Origin: Phoronis australis
Taxonomy: Eukaryota > Phoronida > Phoronidae
Reading direction: 5' to 3'
DNA: 64,000 bases
NCBI GenBank assembly: GCA_002633005.1
Contig: NMRA01000015.1
Coordinates: forward strand, 553,239 to 617,238
Shown here: positions 30,401 to 45,400 of the stretch, one piece after another
How positions within the stretch are numbered: position 1 is the stretch's first letter
How the letters are laid out: each line of letters begins with the position of its first letter
Notes under the pieces: model-generated
Told to the model about the DNA's origin: nothing
The model's database searches: none
The model's input: only the letters and a program-made list of their open reading frames with translations
Position numbers and translations under genes: made by a program

Positions 30401-33400
30401 CTTTTGGTTCAAAACTATACCATCTGCCAAATACATGTCTCAGATTTATATATGGGAAGTCTTATAAATTCCAATTTTCTTACATTTCGCTTGAATAGCA
30501 TTTGCTTGGTATTTTGAGCAGACCCAATTTAAAGCCTGATGGGGCTTCAGAGTGCGCGGGGCAATTTTTCATATCGGTATGACACATCAAGGAAATTATG
30601 GTATAACTAGGCATTGGAACCTCATGTCAGTTTCATAGCTTAAACAACCTACCGTTTTTTCTGATAGATCCACCTGAGAAATGACAATACTAAGTGTAAC
30701 TACTTCACTCTAAGGATAGGAAAACTAATGACAGTCCTTCAGAACTTTCACAAAAAGAATGTGTAGTCGGAAATGTGATGTTTCTATTTCTAAAGGCTGA
30801 TTTACCATGCCACAGATAATCAAAATTTCACCAGGGCTTGGGACCACCAAATTTTACTCAGAACAAGACTTAGTTCCAAAATGACCAATTGCATGGCCCC
30901 CTTCGAGAATTTTTTTCAATTTCTTGTAATGTGATTGGCCAATTTACAAGCCAAGCCTTGAGTAAAGGTTGTTGGTCACACAAACCAAGTGTTGTTTCAT
31001 GATACCTGTAGAACAAATTATGCTTAGAAATAAATAAATTTCTGTTGAAATTTTGAAAATAAAATGAAATAAAATTCTATAATACACACAATATTGCATG
31101 CAAAATAGTAAAGATTTACTATTAACAAACTATACATTTAAAGCACCAAAAACACTGAACAACTAATTTTTTCTTTACAGACAACCAAAGAAAGAGAGAT
31201 ATTAAAATTCTAAGTTTTGGTTAAAACATTTCAATGTCAGCATAAGTTCATTTCTGAGAAATCAAAAAAGATTTCTTTGAACAAGCTGCAGCACCATATG
31301 GTGACTCCTGTTGAGCACAACATTAACATTGCCAAGGGACATTGTTAATACTGAGACCGCAAGGAAAATACCTAATTTAAAGAAAAAAACATGACATTCA
31401 CTGATTTAATGTGTTTTTCATATGACGCCCAAGGTTTAAACTTGGTTATCCGTGTTTGAAGGTCAGTGATGAGTGTTCTGGGTATGCCATGTTTTTGATG
31501 AGTCACCTTCGTATGAAGGGTGAAGGAGTGCATCCCAGGTGACTGACAAGTAGAATATAGACTGATGTTTAAAAAGTTGTGTGAAAGGGTTGGGGGTATA
31601 CAAAAATAATTCAGGTTACACTAAAAACAAGTTGTATCAACAATGAAACAAAGCGACTGATGGGCTAAAACCTTATGAAAGCACCAATTAGCAAACACAA
31701 CAGAAAGCAAGACAACTTACTTAAAGTATTGCCTGGAAACAAAAATGGAGAGAGATGCATTAGTGGTGGCCATAAGATCAAAGTTTGTCACCATCTTCGC
31801 TAATTGCAGCTAAGATTCTGCAATTGGACTGAGTTTTTATTGCAATGTTTTTAAAAATCCCACCAGATGACCAAATATCATAATGCTGTTTTTGCCACAC
31901 AATACTGTTGATGTGCAGTAGTCACCAATAGATGTCCCAGATTTTGAGCACCAGTAATGCCAATTGTTATTCGGAGGAGAAAACTGGTTCTCAAAATGCA
32001 GGACTCCTGTAAGTGACTATTACTAAATGAGAACCACTGTTTATCAACACGCATAGCCATCATAAACCACCCTCGTCAAAAATCTTCAATTTGGGACATG
32101 ATATGTCAGACAAGAGGAATTATGATTTGTTGATTTTTCTCTCATAAATATCTTTTTTCAGAAAACAAGTCGCTTCTTTTTAACATCTGTTACCAAGCAA
32201 CACTTGGTCAAATTTTGAACATTTCCAGGAATGTAACGAGAATTAGAAAAACAGAAAAACAGAAAAATGAAAATTTCCATAATAGTTTTTGTCCCAAACT
32301 GAAGAAATTTCATCCAACTCAGGTACCATACATGCCCAGAGAGAGGAGGGAGTAAAGCCCAGGGGGTTGGTGTTCTGTCGAGCAACTTTAAAACTTATTA
32401 TTTTTTAGAAATTGGGGGTGAATATATGTCCGATAATCAAGAGTGATGGGATTTTTGAACATTTTAAAAGCTAAAATTTCAAACGGAAAAACAGGGACAT
32501 TTTTAAGGAAGTCAAATTGCGAGTGGGCATTTAAAAGTGAAAATTTGCAAACTTCATGGACAAGTGTTAATCCGAAACATGGGCGATAATGTGGATGGAT
32601 AGGGTAGGCAGAGTTAAGACTACTTGAAACAACTGTGCACATAAGGCTTGACAGACATCACTGCTTACCTGTTTGGGTGTGAGTTGGGTAAGAGGAACTG
32701 GAATTCGATGACACCGATATTGTCGTCTATTTGGTAATGTTGGAGACAGTTCAACTCATAGGCAATGTATGCACGTCTGACATAGACCTAGTGATAGACA
32801 CAAGGAAATGTATGCACGTCTGACATAGACCAAGTGATAGACAAGCATGTACACTTGACATAGACCTAGTGACAGACCATAGACGTAGTGATAGACATAA
32901 AGCAATGTACACCTGACATAGACCTAGTGATAGACATAAGGAAATGTATGTTCACTTGACATAGTGAATAGACACAAGGAAACGATGCGTGTGAAATTTT
33001 TTTTGTGAGATTAGCTTTTGGCAAAATTACCCGACGTTATTTTATTAGGTTTAACCACCCGAGGATTTCAAAAGATTTTTGTTGATTTTGCTCTACATTA
33101 TTCCAAGTCGTAATTCAAATTCCTTTCACATCCACAGGTACATAGTTTTTATTAAACATGATTTTTTTGTGCCCCTTGCTTATAACCTTTAACTTAACTT
33201 TTGATGTTGACCACTCAAATAAAACTATTCTTGACCAATTCTTTACTCAGATTACAAGTTATTTCATGCCTTGGCAGTTCATCATTACTCAAGGCCTTGT
33301 TCAGTAACAAACGGCCATGCAGCCAAGTCAAAACAGCTTGTTCAGCCTCATCTCAACCACTATAAAGCTGTCAAATCTTCAAGACATTATGTTTAATCTG

Positions 33401-36400
33401 AATACAAAACAAATTGAGACATATTGCATGACTTATAAATGACGTAAATTGAAGTTAAAGTGACCATAAACACGCATGCCTTCATCATTTGGAAACTGGT
33501 CTCATATTCTTCCAGTTAAATAAGACGTGATTTATGGACTTCAGTGAAACTGACAGTTTGTAATTGCTCGAGTTCAGGCTCTGCAAGTTGGCTTGTCACA
33601 GTGTGTCAAGTTGTGATAGGCTCTGTAAGTTGGCTTGTCACAGTGTGTCAAGTTGAGACAGGCTCTGCAAGTTGGCTTGTTCTAGTGTGTCAAGTTGAGA
33701 TAGGCTCTGCAAGTTGGCTTGTCACAGGGTGTCAAGTTGAGACAAGCTCTACAAATTGGCTTGTCACAGCGTGTCAAGGTGAGGCAGGCTCTACTAATTG
33801 ACTTGTCATAGTGTGCCAAGTTGAGATAGGCTCTGCAAGTTGGCTTGTCATAGTGTGTCAAGTTGGGAAAGGCTCTGTAAGTTGGCTTGTCACAATGTAT
33901 CAAATTGAGACCAGGCTCTGCAAGTTGGCTTGTCAAAGTGTATCAAATTGAGACCAGGCTCTGGAAGTTGGCTTGTCACAGTGTGTCAAGTTAAGATCAC
34001 TTTATAATCAAGTGGTCTAACTCAAAAGATATGTTTCTTTCATTACAAGTCTTAGAATACAGGTCTATAGCTGCTTTGAACTAGAAATTTTGGCAGAAGA
34101 CAGGTTCATAACTTACAGCCAATCAACACTATAACGGCAAAGGTCAAATGCCACTTAGGTCATAAACCAGTCACCTTTTTACTTGAACTTCCTGGTTTAA
34201 ATTACTTAAGTCTTGGCAACTAATACTTTGTGGTCTTGAGCTATACTGGCCAGACCTAAGTTGCTCCATTACTATAATGTACATTTTGTTAGGCTGCCTA
34301 GTAGACACTTACCAGCAACAGTGTTATTCACTGATAAATTTCCTGTCTGTTTTAGCCATTTACTAAACACTGACATCTGTTGAGGAAGTTCTCGACAATC
34401 ATTAAGAAGCAGACGACAGTGATGTACTCTTACCTCAAGCGCGGCCATTCTGACAGGCTGACTAGTGTGGAAGAAGAACTCAGACAACACATCAAATATG
34501 GTGGTTTCAGAGGAGATGAGTTTCTGGAACAGACGATACTGTATACAGTAACTGAAGAAAGGGAAACTGACAACTAGACAGTGGAAATAATTAAAAAGAT
34601 TTGCACTCAAAGAGGATACTTTAGAACCACTTGTAAAAAGATGGTCTACAGGGTCTTTCAAATGTTCAAATCGAGGTTGCGAGATGTATTCAATCTTAGA
34701 CTAGCCAGTAATACGCCAAATACTTTCAAAACTGCAGATGAAATCCCAGAACACATGACAATCATGATAAAATCAATGTTCACTGTTGCAACCAGTTTTT
34801 CCCCGTTTTGCTTCCCCTTGGGAAACTGAATGTTAACTATTTGAGCAACTTAAAAAGCATTTTAATCTGAATGATGACAATATTCAGTTTTTGCAACAAA
34901 GAATATGTCCACACACTGAAAATGAAAAAACAACTATTATCAACCAACCTATCATTGAGAAGTGAGGACAGGGTGAGGTGAAACACAAAACAATCTAAAG
35001 ATGACCTTAAATGTACGCGTGTACGAAACAGGTTGTCATACACATGAATTTTGATATACGCAGAGCTAAAATGCAAGCTGCTCATGTCATTTTTTATTGT
35101 TACGTGGATGGCAAATACATACCAAGGGAAAAGAGGTTAACATGGAAAAAAGTCCATCAAAGATAACCAGAGAACTGTGTTTTTAACAAAAAATCAAAAA
35201 ACGTGTTACACTTTAAGACCCGCTACCTGCAGACTGTCTGGACTGTGAAGATCAATGGCCGACAAGAAGATGTTCTCCACCTGATTCCGTCTCATTTCAT
35301 ATGGTGCCTGATAGGCAGCAATCAGTATCTGAAAAAAAACATCACGTGCTGGACTCCATGAATGACGAAACAAATGGAAAATGGACATTAGCATACTTGG
35401 CGACAATAAGATTTCTCAGGTGAGTTGGTCAGCTGCTATAATGTTCGTTACTCTGTCAACCTGACATTTCCAGAAAGTACAACTTAGCAAAGTAGCAGAG
35501 GTTTTCAGAAACACTCAAATTCGCAAAACATGCCAAACATCAATGAATTTGTTGTTTACATAATCCAACAAAGTGACTTTGCCTCCACTACATGCCCACC
35601 TGTCTAGACTTGAGTGCCACGCGGGAGTTTTCTGCTTTGTTCAGAGTGGTCAGATTACTGAGAACACCAGACAACTCCTCGGTCAAACTTGGCTCTTTGA
35701 CCATAAGATAATCCTGTAAGTAGACAAAAGCTTGTCTATCAGTATCTCAAGCAATAGTTAACAGTTCCCACTCATAGTGGGTTTTCATTTTCCAAGACTT
35801 TTCTGGGATATAATTTTAATTTTCGGCTAGTTGTTTTCTCTACAAATAGTAGACAAAAAGGACTCTTCGCAAATCATTGTTGACACGCGTAACTGAATGC
35901 ACGACATGTGACTTGTAAAATAAATGCTGTCTTATGTGAAATTTGTGATATGTTCTCCATTTTCCAAATTTCCCATGTTGAGTAGGATGCATGACAATAT
36001 TGAAATTCTAGCAGTGTGACGTCGCTATTCACACCTAGTTCTTTAAGCAGAATTTTTCTCAAATACACGAAAGCGCTTTCTTCTTCAGTTGAGAGGGTCA
36101 GACGCAAGGTTAAAAAAAAAAACGATTTGTAAAGTCACATCCATGACAGAAAAACCTCTTAAGACCAGAGTGTAACAGCTCGCCAGCAGTGCATTCCAAA
36201 AAAAGATAATCTAAGAGATCTGTGGTACCTGACATCATGAACAGACAACAACTTCAATTAGCAACTGCAGCAACAGTTACTACAACCCAGCTACTTCCCT
36301 ATTTGAGTTGCCTAGTAAAGACCTTGTGTTAGCCAAAGAACAGCACACATTCATCAATATGACTTGTGTATGGGATTGTCTTTAGCTCAGTCTGTGTCCG

Positions 36401-39400
36401 ATGTCCGAAGCTTGTCCGAAATTAGCCTACTGTGACGATACATGCGGGGAGTTGGTGGGATTTGCTTTTGATCAGCATGACCTGATATTATGTTTATAAA
36501 CACCAGCAAAGTCTGAGACAGTACCAGTCCCTTAATGGACACTTGTTCTAACTCTCCATATATTTGTTGGTCCTTCAAAAAACAAGAATACAGCAGGCCA
36601 CCGAAATACAACCATCATTGTAATGTCTCTTAATGACCCTCTGTAGTCTTGCTCTTTGGAGAAATGACGAATATTCCAGGAAATAGTGTGAGTATCTGTT
36701 AATTTACTAATAAATAGAAAACAATGTCGTGTATTTAACACACTTACATAACTGACTGCTGCCAACTACTCCACTCGTCAAACAATATCAATTCCATTTT
36801 CTGCAACATTTACTAATAACAAGAGAAAAGATTCCAATAGCTGTTAATACCAGTAACATGGTGAGAAGTTCATTCTTGCCCAAGACTTGAGAGTGAGAGA
36901 AGATATTAGCCACCACAGCACCAATATCATCTTTGTGTTGATCTATCAGGTGGGCTGTACACTTGTCATAACTCCCTGAAACAAACAGTATCAGTATCAA
37001 TATCAGTATCAATAACAAACAGTATCAGTATCAATATCAGCATCAATAACAAACAATATCAACAAATGAATCAAATAGATGCAGTTACCGATGGATAAGA
37101 ATTAAGATAGTAAAAATAGTAAAAACAAAACAAGCGTCGGTAATAAAATATATTAAAATATTCTCCACGTTTCGAGCGATGCCCTCTGTATATCAACAAT
37201 TGCCAATAATACGACTTTTGCGGTACCACACCATATAACCTGTCAGTAATTCGACTTCATTCAGTATGTTGAAATAAAACTAATGAAAACATAGTTTGGA
37301 AACGGATAAAATGCAAAAAACTGACATGTTCCAAGACAAAATCTATGAGTCAAGAACTTCAGACTATGAATTAGGTTACTACATGTTAAATTACAGAGCG
37401 AGTGTTTATTACCGTGACAATGTAATTGGGCAAATTAACAGTTTCCACCATTCATGCAAACACTTACTGTAACAGTGCTACTTTGAGTATTTTCAATCTT
37501 ACCATTCTGAAACTTCAACTCAACATCTTCAGACTACATAAGGTCACTACACAATTAATGAGCATTTATTACAATGTCATTCGACAAAAACAAAACTCCC
37601 ATTCAGTACACTGAAAGCATTAGTTACCATTCTGAAATTGTGTTTCTACTTTCAAATATTGCCGAAGCAGATCCTCCACCACTGACTTCATGTGACCTCG
37701 GATTCCACTGCGATATCTGGAAATAACAAATATCAATAGTTAAGACAAGATTAGACAACTACTGTACCAATACACGTATGGTAAAATGCTGAACGTCACC
37801 CACTCATTAAAAAAAAATTGAACCTACTCCATAGTTAATGCCATGTATCATATTATTGCTACCAAAGATTTGTTCTAATCCAGCAAATACAGACAATAAT
37901 CCTGCAGCCAAAGAGAGAGGGCTGTTTTGACAACAGACATCGCAGCTTGGACGCAAACAGAATTTTAAGAACATGTTCTGTGAGCCTGACTTACTTTTGA
38001 ACAATCTGCACAATTCTCTGCGCCTGACTTACTTTTGAACAATCTGCACAATGCCCTGCGCCTGACTTACTTTTGAACAATCTGCACAATGCCCTGCGTA
38101 GTAAGAAAGAAGACGTCTCTGTCTGCTCGCTTACTTAAAGTAGCCGCATGCGTGTCAATGATGCTGGCAATCTGTAATACATGACAGTCAACAACATGAC
38201 TGTTCATAACTACTACACCTTCACTTAACAAAGATCGACCATTTTAAAAATATAGTAAGAAATCAAATATGCAAAGAACGTCCCATTCATGCATATCTTG
38301 GGACGTAAACGCATCATTATCATGGTCTATCTGTGAAATGAGTTATGAACACATCTCGATTACAGCTTCAGAAATGCAAGTGGAAAAATTACAAATAATT
38401 ATATATAACTAGAGGACCACATTGTAATTCCTGTAGCTTCAGACCACAACTTCTGCACAATCACAGATAAATTAGAGAGTGGCAGATTTGCCCTGCGAGT
38501 GTCGTCTGGTGGGAGTTAAACTTGAAGTCACTCAGCATTCAAAAACAAGACACGGCATTATAGGTGCGAGTTTCTGTCCAAATTTTTCAATTCCGTCACC
38601 ACTACATTTCTACTTTGCCATCCCCATGAACGCAAGGAAGGCCAGGCAACAAAGTGAGAATTCAATGAAGACTGGTAACTAGTATGTAAAAGCTTTTTGA
38701 ATTTACGTCAGACGGAATGGCAAAAGTACAGTCAAATAAAGAAAATATATTCAGGAAATCTTTACAGCATTATAAAGAGCATACCACAAAACTCCAGAAA
38801 TAACTTATATATAGCATTTAATTGAAAACTGAAAAATGTAAAAGGGTAGTTTCAGCAATTATATGATTCAAATAAAAGACAATTTTAATTAGCGCCTCAA
38901 TATAAATGACAAGTTACATCTAACTTATGCCTACCTGCTGACTAGGAAACTGGCACAGCACTGACGTGATATTACTAGCGTAGTTTGTCATCAACTTGCG
39001 AATGGCCTTCTCGACGTCACTTGGTATACGTCCCGATATCATTGATATGGCTTCCTGGAGGTTAAGTAAAAATACTCACTTATTCTCCATTTTGCAATTT
39101 TTTTGAAACAATAAGGCTACAAACGACGTAACAGCAGGACATCTACAACAACACCAGGATTACCTTACTTTTCATACACACTGGACTATAGGACTGCAAA
39201 AGTTTTTTCATTAGTTTTTAACAGCGCACAAAATGCGCGACACTTACAAAATTACAACGCAATGTACCTGTAGTTCCAACAGTGGTAAAACGGGATCACG
39301 GAGACATTTGAACAAGATGACAACCATCTCCTTGAGTCGAGTCTTGAAGAACTCGGCTGGTAACACGTAGCCAGCAAGAATGTTCTCCAGCGCAGCGCGG

Positions 39401-42400
39401 GTTCGTTGGAACACCTGATGCAGTTTGTCTCCGTGTAGCGAGCTGGAGGTGGAACGTGCGGGCAGAGGGTCAGAACAATTCTCAATCTGGAGAGGGAAAG
39501 CAGATTCATGGAGCACTCAAGCAAACAAGGTGAAATTTATCAGCATGTACATTTGTAAGGTGTGTACTATTACGACAGTATTTGTTTCAACGAATACCTA
39601 ACTAATGTAATGTAACTATTGAATCTTAAAAAATTGTTCCACAAAAGTATCGTTATCAGCAGTTGTTCTCAGAAATATAGACATGAAGCAGAGTTTGATA
39701 TGAACGTAGCTTTCACAAAAAATGTTAACCCAGTCTTCAACAATAGGTTTTAAAGATTTTTGAATACTACACAATTTCTTACCAATATGTCTTCATTGAC
39801 TTTTAATGAGTCCATTTCTCATTTTTAATTCTGGCATATCTGATCCCTTTCCTTTTCCTTGTCTCAGAACCTTACCTGTACCACCCTGCTAGGGTCGTCC
39901 AGCTCCAACTGAGCTAATATGACACCTGCGTCCAGCACAGCCCCTGGTCTCTTCACGTAGTGCACGTGACCGCTCTCGCTGGCACGTAACTCCATCACCA
40001 TCTTCATCACTTCAATCTCAGCGTAGACCTCACCAGCCAAAACATGGCCACCGTCTTCTACGATGTAGTTCACCAGCTTGCCAGCAGAGGGCGACCTGAA
40101 ATATGGCCAAAACTTTAAAAATTGGTTTCTAAATGGAAACTGAAAGCCACATGCACTAAGTATACAGTTCTTACATGAAACAAAACTTGTAAGTCACTGA
40201 AACATCAAATATGTAAACTATAACATCCTATAGTAACCACACACATTACTTTCTGTCAGGAAATACTTCCATTTCATGATAACAACTCGACTATTTTAAC
40301 CCAAAATGGTGGAAGGCGCCTAGTATTATCATGACATAAATCAAGAAAGTCAATGAAGCCTCGGGTTCAACTCTTGTTGAATTAAAAATCAAGCTCCCAT
40401 AAACCATGTTCTGCTGTCAAAAGTAATTTTATTCACAAGGTCTCCAAAGCAATGTTTGTTTGTAATTGAAATTGGTTGTATTAAGATAAATGGAATTCCT
40501 CCGACTGCTACACTGCTTTGACGACTGAACCTATTACCCTGCCATGACAAGTCATACAGTGAGCCTGTACCCTGCTATGACCAAGTCATACAACGAGCCT
40601 GTACCAAGCCATGACCAAGTCATACAATGGGCCTGTACACTGCCAAGACCAAATCACACAGTGAGCCTGTATCCAGTCATGACCAAGTCATACAGTGTGC
40701 CAAGGTAGGGTTCAGCAACGCTAAGACCTATGCTACGGCCTTGTTAATATCCAGCCAAAACCACGTGTTCTCATTTAAAATACACGGCAATACCTCACGT
40801 AATCTCCCAAAAGTCTTGCTTTTTAGTGCGGTACTAGCGTTACTGAACTCTACAATATTCACCAACTCTCAGTTCTTCTCAAGCCTGAAAATCCTTTCTA
40901 AACTGAGTAACAAACAAGATGGCTGACTTTTTTGTAAGTAGCCTAAATCAAAAGCTAAGTTTTGACAAAAAATACCCATTTATCGCACATTTAATAAATA
41001 TCACAAATAAAGCAGAGAAATTCTAATTAAGAAAAATATAGTTTAATTGACAGAACCGTTCCAATTTCAACACCCACACGCAAACAAAATAGTCCTACAG
41101 ACAGATGAGGGTAAAAAGACTCTCACAGTATGAAAGTGGATGACATACCGCTTCTTGAAATCAGCAACAACATTACCATGATCTTAAAACAGCATTTTAC
41201 CTACATTTCAGTTAAACCAGACGGGCAAGACTCAAGTTCTACATAAGCTCACCTGAGCACCGACGGGTCATTCTCCTTCTCAAACACGCAGGTTTTGTTA
41301 CCGATGGTGATCCTATAGTTACACGCTTCTTCCTTCATGTATGTGGTATAGCTAGCGCCATCTAGAGAGATCAGTAGGCCCCCATCAGAGAGGCGGTGAG
41401 TCTCTACATCAATGAACGAATTGTTCATACAGAGAAAGTAACCGGTTGGACCCGTCTTACAAACCTACAGAAAACAAATTAAAGGTACAGTTATCAACAA
41501 TGCATCCTATTTATCTGATTATATGCGTGCAGTCTTAAGATTTAAGTAAGAAATTTGGTCCGACTCTCCAAACAACAATTTCAAAAAAATAATCAAATCT
41601 CACTTGAATGTGCAGAAGTCCAAATTATCTGAACCACATAACTGCTCAAGTCGCTGAGGAAATTTCCATAAATTATTTCCAGGCTGTCATAATTCCTTAG
41701 TTAACCCTTTATTTAAGCAATAAGTCCAAATTTCAGTCTTAAATCACTTTCATTAAACAGCCACGAGGGTTGGGTTGCATAAAACCTCAAAACTTATTCA
41801 CTACACAACATCACGTACATTGTCCAACAATGCACATGTCATGTGATCACGTGATATCCAGGTGGCCCGACTAACGTAAAATCCTACTGTCAAAAATACA
41901 GAATTTTCCAACATGTTTAAAACTGATGTAACCAACAACTATAACATTTAATTCCCAACCTGTTGTTGACAATAAAGTCTACCTCACACAACACAATGTT
42001 TCTCATCTCAATGATACATGTTGCACAGTGTGTAGCATACTTTATTCACCCATTACCAGTTTATTCTACTTACCTTAATTACATATTTCTTTCGATCGTA
42101 GATCAGCTCGAGGTCAACAAATGAGAACAGTGAGTTGGCAGGAACAACGAGACCCCGCTCAAGGGAGTTATGCATCGCTTGGAAACTGTTCTGAATGCTC
42201 TGATCTGCCACGTGAAGCGCCCCGCAGATAACACCTAGCATTGTGTCTGGACGCTCCGCCTGCAATGGACACATCGTAAAGAATTATACTCGAATTTGAA
42301 GCCAATCTAATTTGGAAAGTAAAAAGATATCTTCCTACAAATCAAAATAGAAAGATCTCTTCTCGGCAAAACTTCAGAGTGAAATTTATGCCTTAACCTC

Positions 42401-45400
42401 TCTTCATTTACTGACTTCTGAAATTAGAACAAGTAGGACCTCACCTGAACTTTCTCAGCGATCAGTTTGTCCAGCCAACCAGTGTCGATGGTGTTCTGTT
42501 GGAATCTCTCTGTCTCCAACAACTTAATCAGGTATTCCACTGTTGTTCGGAAGTCCCCGCGAATGGACAATTCCTTCAGTGCAACGACCATGTTTCTAAA
42601 AATGGAAACAAGGAGTTGAAAATATAAATGGCCAACATCTAACCAGAATTTTGAGAGAATGTGCAACCAAACTAGATTCATGGTTGCATTGGAAATGTTC
42701 AATTGGAAGAGCGTCTTGCAAGTTTCACTACAAGATACCGCAATATCACGAACACTACAAGATCTCACAAGAGCTCTGCAATAAGTAATCAGCCGACCTA
42801 TTCCACCAAACACTTCCAAAATGACTGCTACCAAAATTGACTGCAGCAGTTGGACAATAAATGTCCCACAAACACAACAATCACCTTTCTCTTTCTTAGG
42901 CCAAGCCATCTCATCACAAGCAAGTTACTAGTTTTGTTAAACGAGCTCTCCTTTGACCTGCTTTTCTCTGCTTAAAGGTATACTCCAGATAACCAAGTAC
43001 CCCAAGACAGCACAAACTAATTTGACTTGAGAATAATGAATTCAGTAAAACAGGACATAACATTTAAGACAAAAAAGATAAAAAGTGTGAACTACACTTT
43101 CACAGACAAAATATATTTTAATACCAAAACACGTACTCGCGAGCATCCTCCCTGTCTTCACCCCAAGCAAAGCAATGGCCGAACTGCGAGTCAGCGAACT
43201 CATGCAGGCCACCAGATGCTGCCACACTGAAGTAGCCCCACACATTGCGGTTGCTTCGGAAGTTGAGCTCCTGAACAGTGCCAGAGCTTGGCTTGAATTC
43301 CTGAACAAAAGAGCAGAAACATTCACTGACACTTAAAGGCAAAAATAGTTGGCTCTGTTTTGTTTTTTTAAACATAAATTGTGGTCCAGTATTTTTCATC
43401 AAGAACAATGCAGGATTTATTTACTTATCATTTGGCAAACCTTGCTTACCCTTGCTTACATGCCTTTGTGCAGCTTTTCAAAAAAACACTAAAACTTTAC
43501 TGAAATTGATGTTGGAGGGCAAGTCTTTTTTGATGGTGAGTGCAGGTCTCAAAATCAGTCGGGGTACAGACCAGAACTATCAAAGTTTTTTGACCTGACA
43601 AAGCATTTTTTCACTCCACACACTACTAGTGCACACCCAAAATTCCATATCTTTGTCACTAAGTGTCACTCCACACACAACTATTATCATGTACACACCC
43701 AAAATTCCATATCTTTGCCAGTAGGTGTCACTCCACCCACTCAGATCATAAATTTCACCCGCACTGTCAGTTTTGGGTGTGGTACTGTGAACGTTATCAA
43801 TGAAATTGGCAAAAATCATAAAAGTATGCAATACCAGATTGATAAATAATTATATACTTTCAATTTTCCTATCAGGGAAGGGCGCAATCCATAGAAATGA
43901 TGCTGTTTTTGTTCCCTCCCGACATGGTGACAGACTAAAAAAACATTGACAGCGACAATAAACCAGAACGTGATATCCTATACTTTTCACATTGCCTCAA
44001 GTTTGTAAAACTTACCTCATCTGGATTTTCACTGGTTATTCTGGCTGCAATCACGTGACCTTTGGCCCTTGGCTTCGTCTTTGGTTGATCAAAGTCGATG
44101 GGTGAATCTCCCCAAGGGTCTTCTCCATACAACACACGGATGTCCTTAATTCGATACAGTGGAATCCCCATGGCGATCTACAGCAGAAAATATCAAATAT
44201 ATCCTTCCCTCCATCCACATGTTCCATCTGAAAGCGAACTAGATCACGGCTTTTTGACATGCATTAGGTATGTGAAACACAAACAGTGGGAAGCATATTC
44301 ATAATATCATGAGGGTGATGTATTGTGTGGATAGTCACTGAGCGTTTCACGAAGTCTTCAATTGTGCAATCTCATCTCTAACCCACGGAGCATAATTCAT
44401 GAATTGAATTCACAACTTACTACACCACCAACAGTTAGTTGGTAAAAGCTAATGAGAACACCCGCTCCATTTGTCGTGGATGGTGATATCCCAACATAAA
44501 CTTGCAAGACTTACTGAATTATCTAACCTAGTTCTGCAAGGAATGATGTCACATTACCTTAAATTATGTGACAAATATAAATATAAACAATTAGATGAAA
44601 TTTGGACAGTAATATCATTTATTGTTAAAACTTAATAAAATATTTATAAAATTTGTTGTGAAAGATGTCAACTTACTTGAAGCTGTGCAGCAGGCAAGTT
44701 GACGTCTGCCACCATCTCAGTGCAGGGGTGCTCCACCTGGAGGCGAGGGTTTAACTCAAGGAAAGAGAAAGTGTTGTCCTTGGCATTGTAAAGGTATTCC
44801 ACAGTGCCAGCACTGATGTACCCCACCATCTTGGCCAACTGGACTGCACACTACAACATTTCATGAAAATTAAAATATTTTCAAGCCATCTATTTCAGTT
44901 TCAAGTTAAGTTTTACGGTAGTTGCACAGTGAATTAATGGGCAGGGCGCAATATGTCATTCCGTTTTGTCTCCATCTTGGCTCCGAAACATTTAGGTCAA
45001 TCATACAATGCATTTTTCTACCTTCACAAAAGAGACAGAGAGAATAGAATTCAGAATGAGTCTATTACAGGAACTACGATAGCAACTGAACTTCATGTAT
45101 ATACACTATCCAAAGAACTTTCTAAACAACCTACCTTTTCCATTTGTTCGAAGATCTCTGATCGAGCGATGGCTGCGGGTGCCTCCTCAATAATCTTCTG
45201 GTGTCGCCGCTGTATGGAACAATCTCGCCCGAACAGCGAGATGGCGTTACCAAAGTTATCAGCCAGTAATTGGACCTCAAGATGCCTGGCCTCTCGCGCC
45301 AACTGCATCACAAAGACTGGCGAACCCTGGACTTCAGACTGCACCTAGAGTACAAAGGATGATGTCATGATGTAGTTCCACATTTTATTGTCCATTATAT

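Larger units (their letters stand above)
23581..32668 (-). other. ACACA: Large ACC intron 23
   Basis: Nine kilobases between exons 23 and 24. Contents: hAT-type element, 65-bp dimeric satellite, foldback element and small repeats. Stretches 26570-29180 and 30500-32660 are AT-rich with no supported gene or repeat. Confidence 0.85.

Noticed and set aside
29935-30498. 187-codon plus-strand ORF
   Set aside because: Begins inside a foldback element with a non-ATG start; no domain or splice support.
33544-33936. Repetitive ORFs on both strands
   Set aside because: Explained by a 42-bp tandem repeat whose period is a multiple of three.
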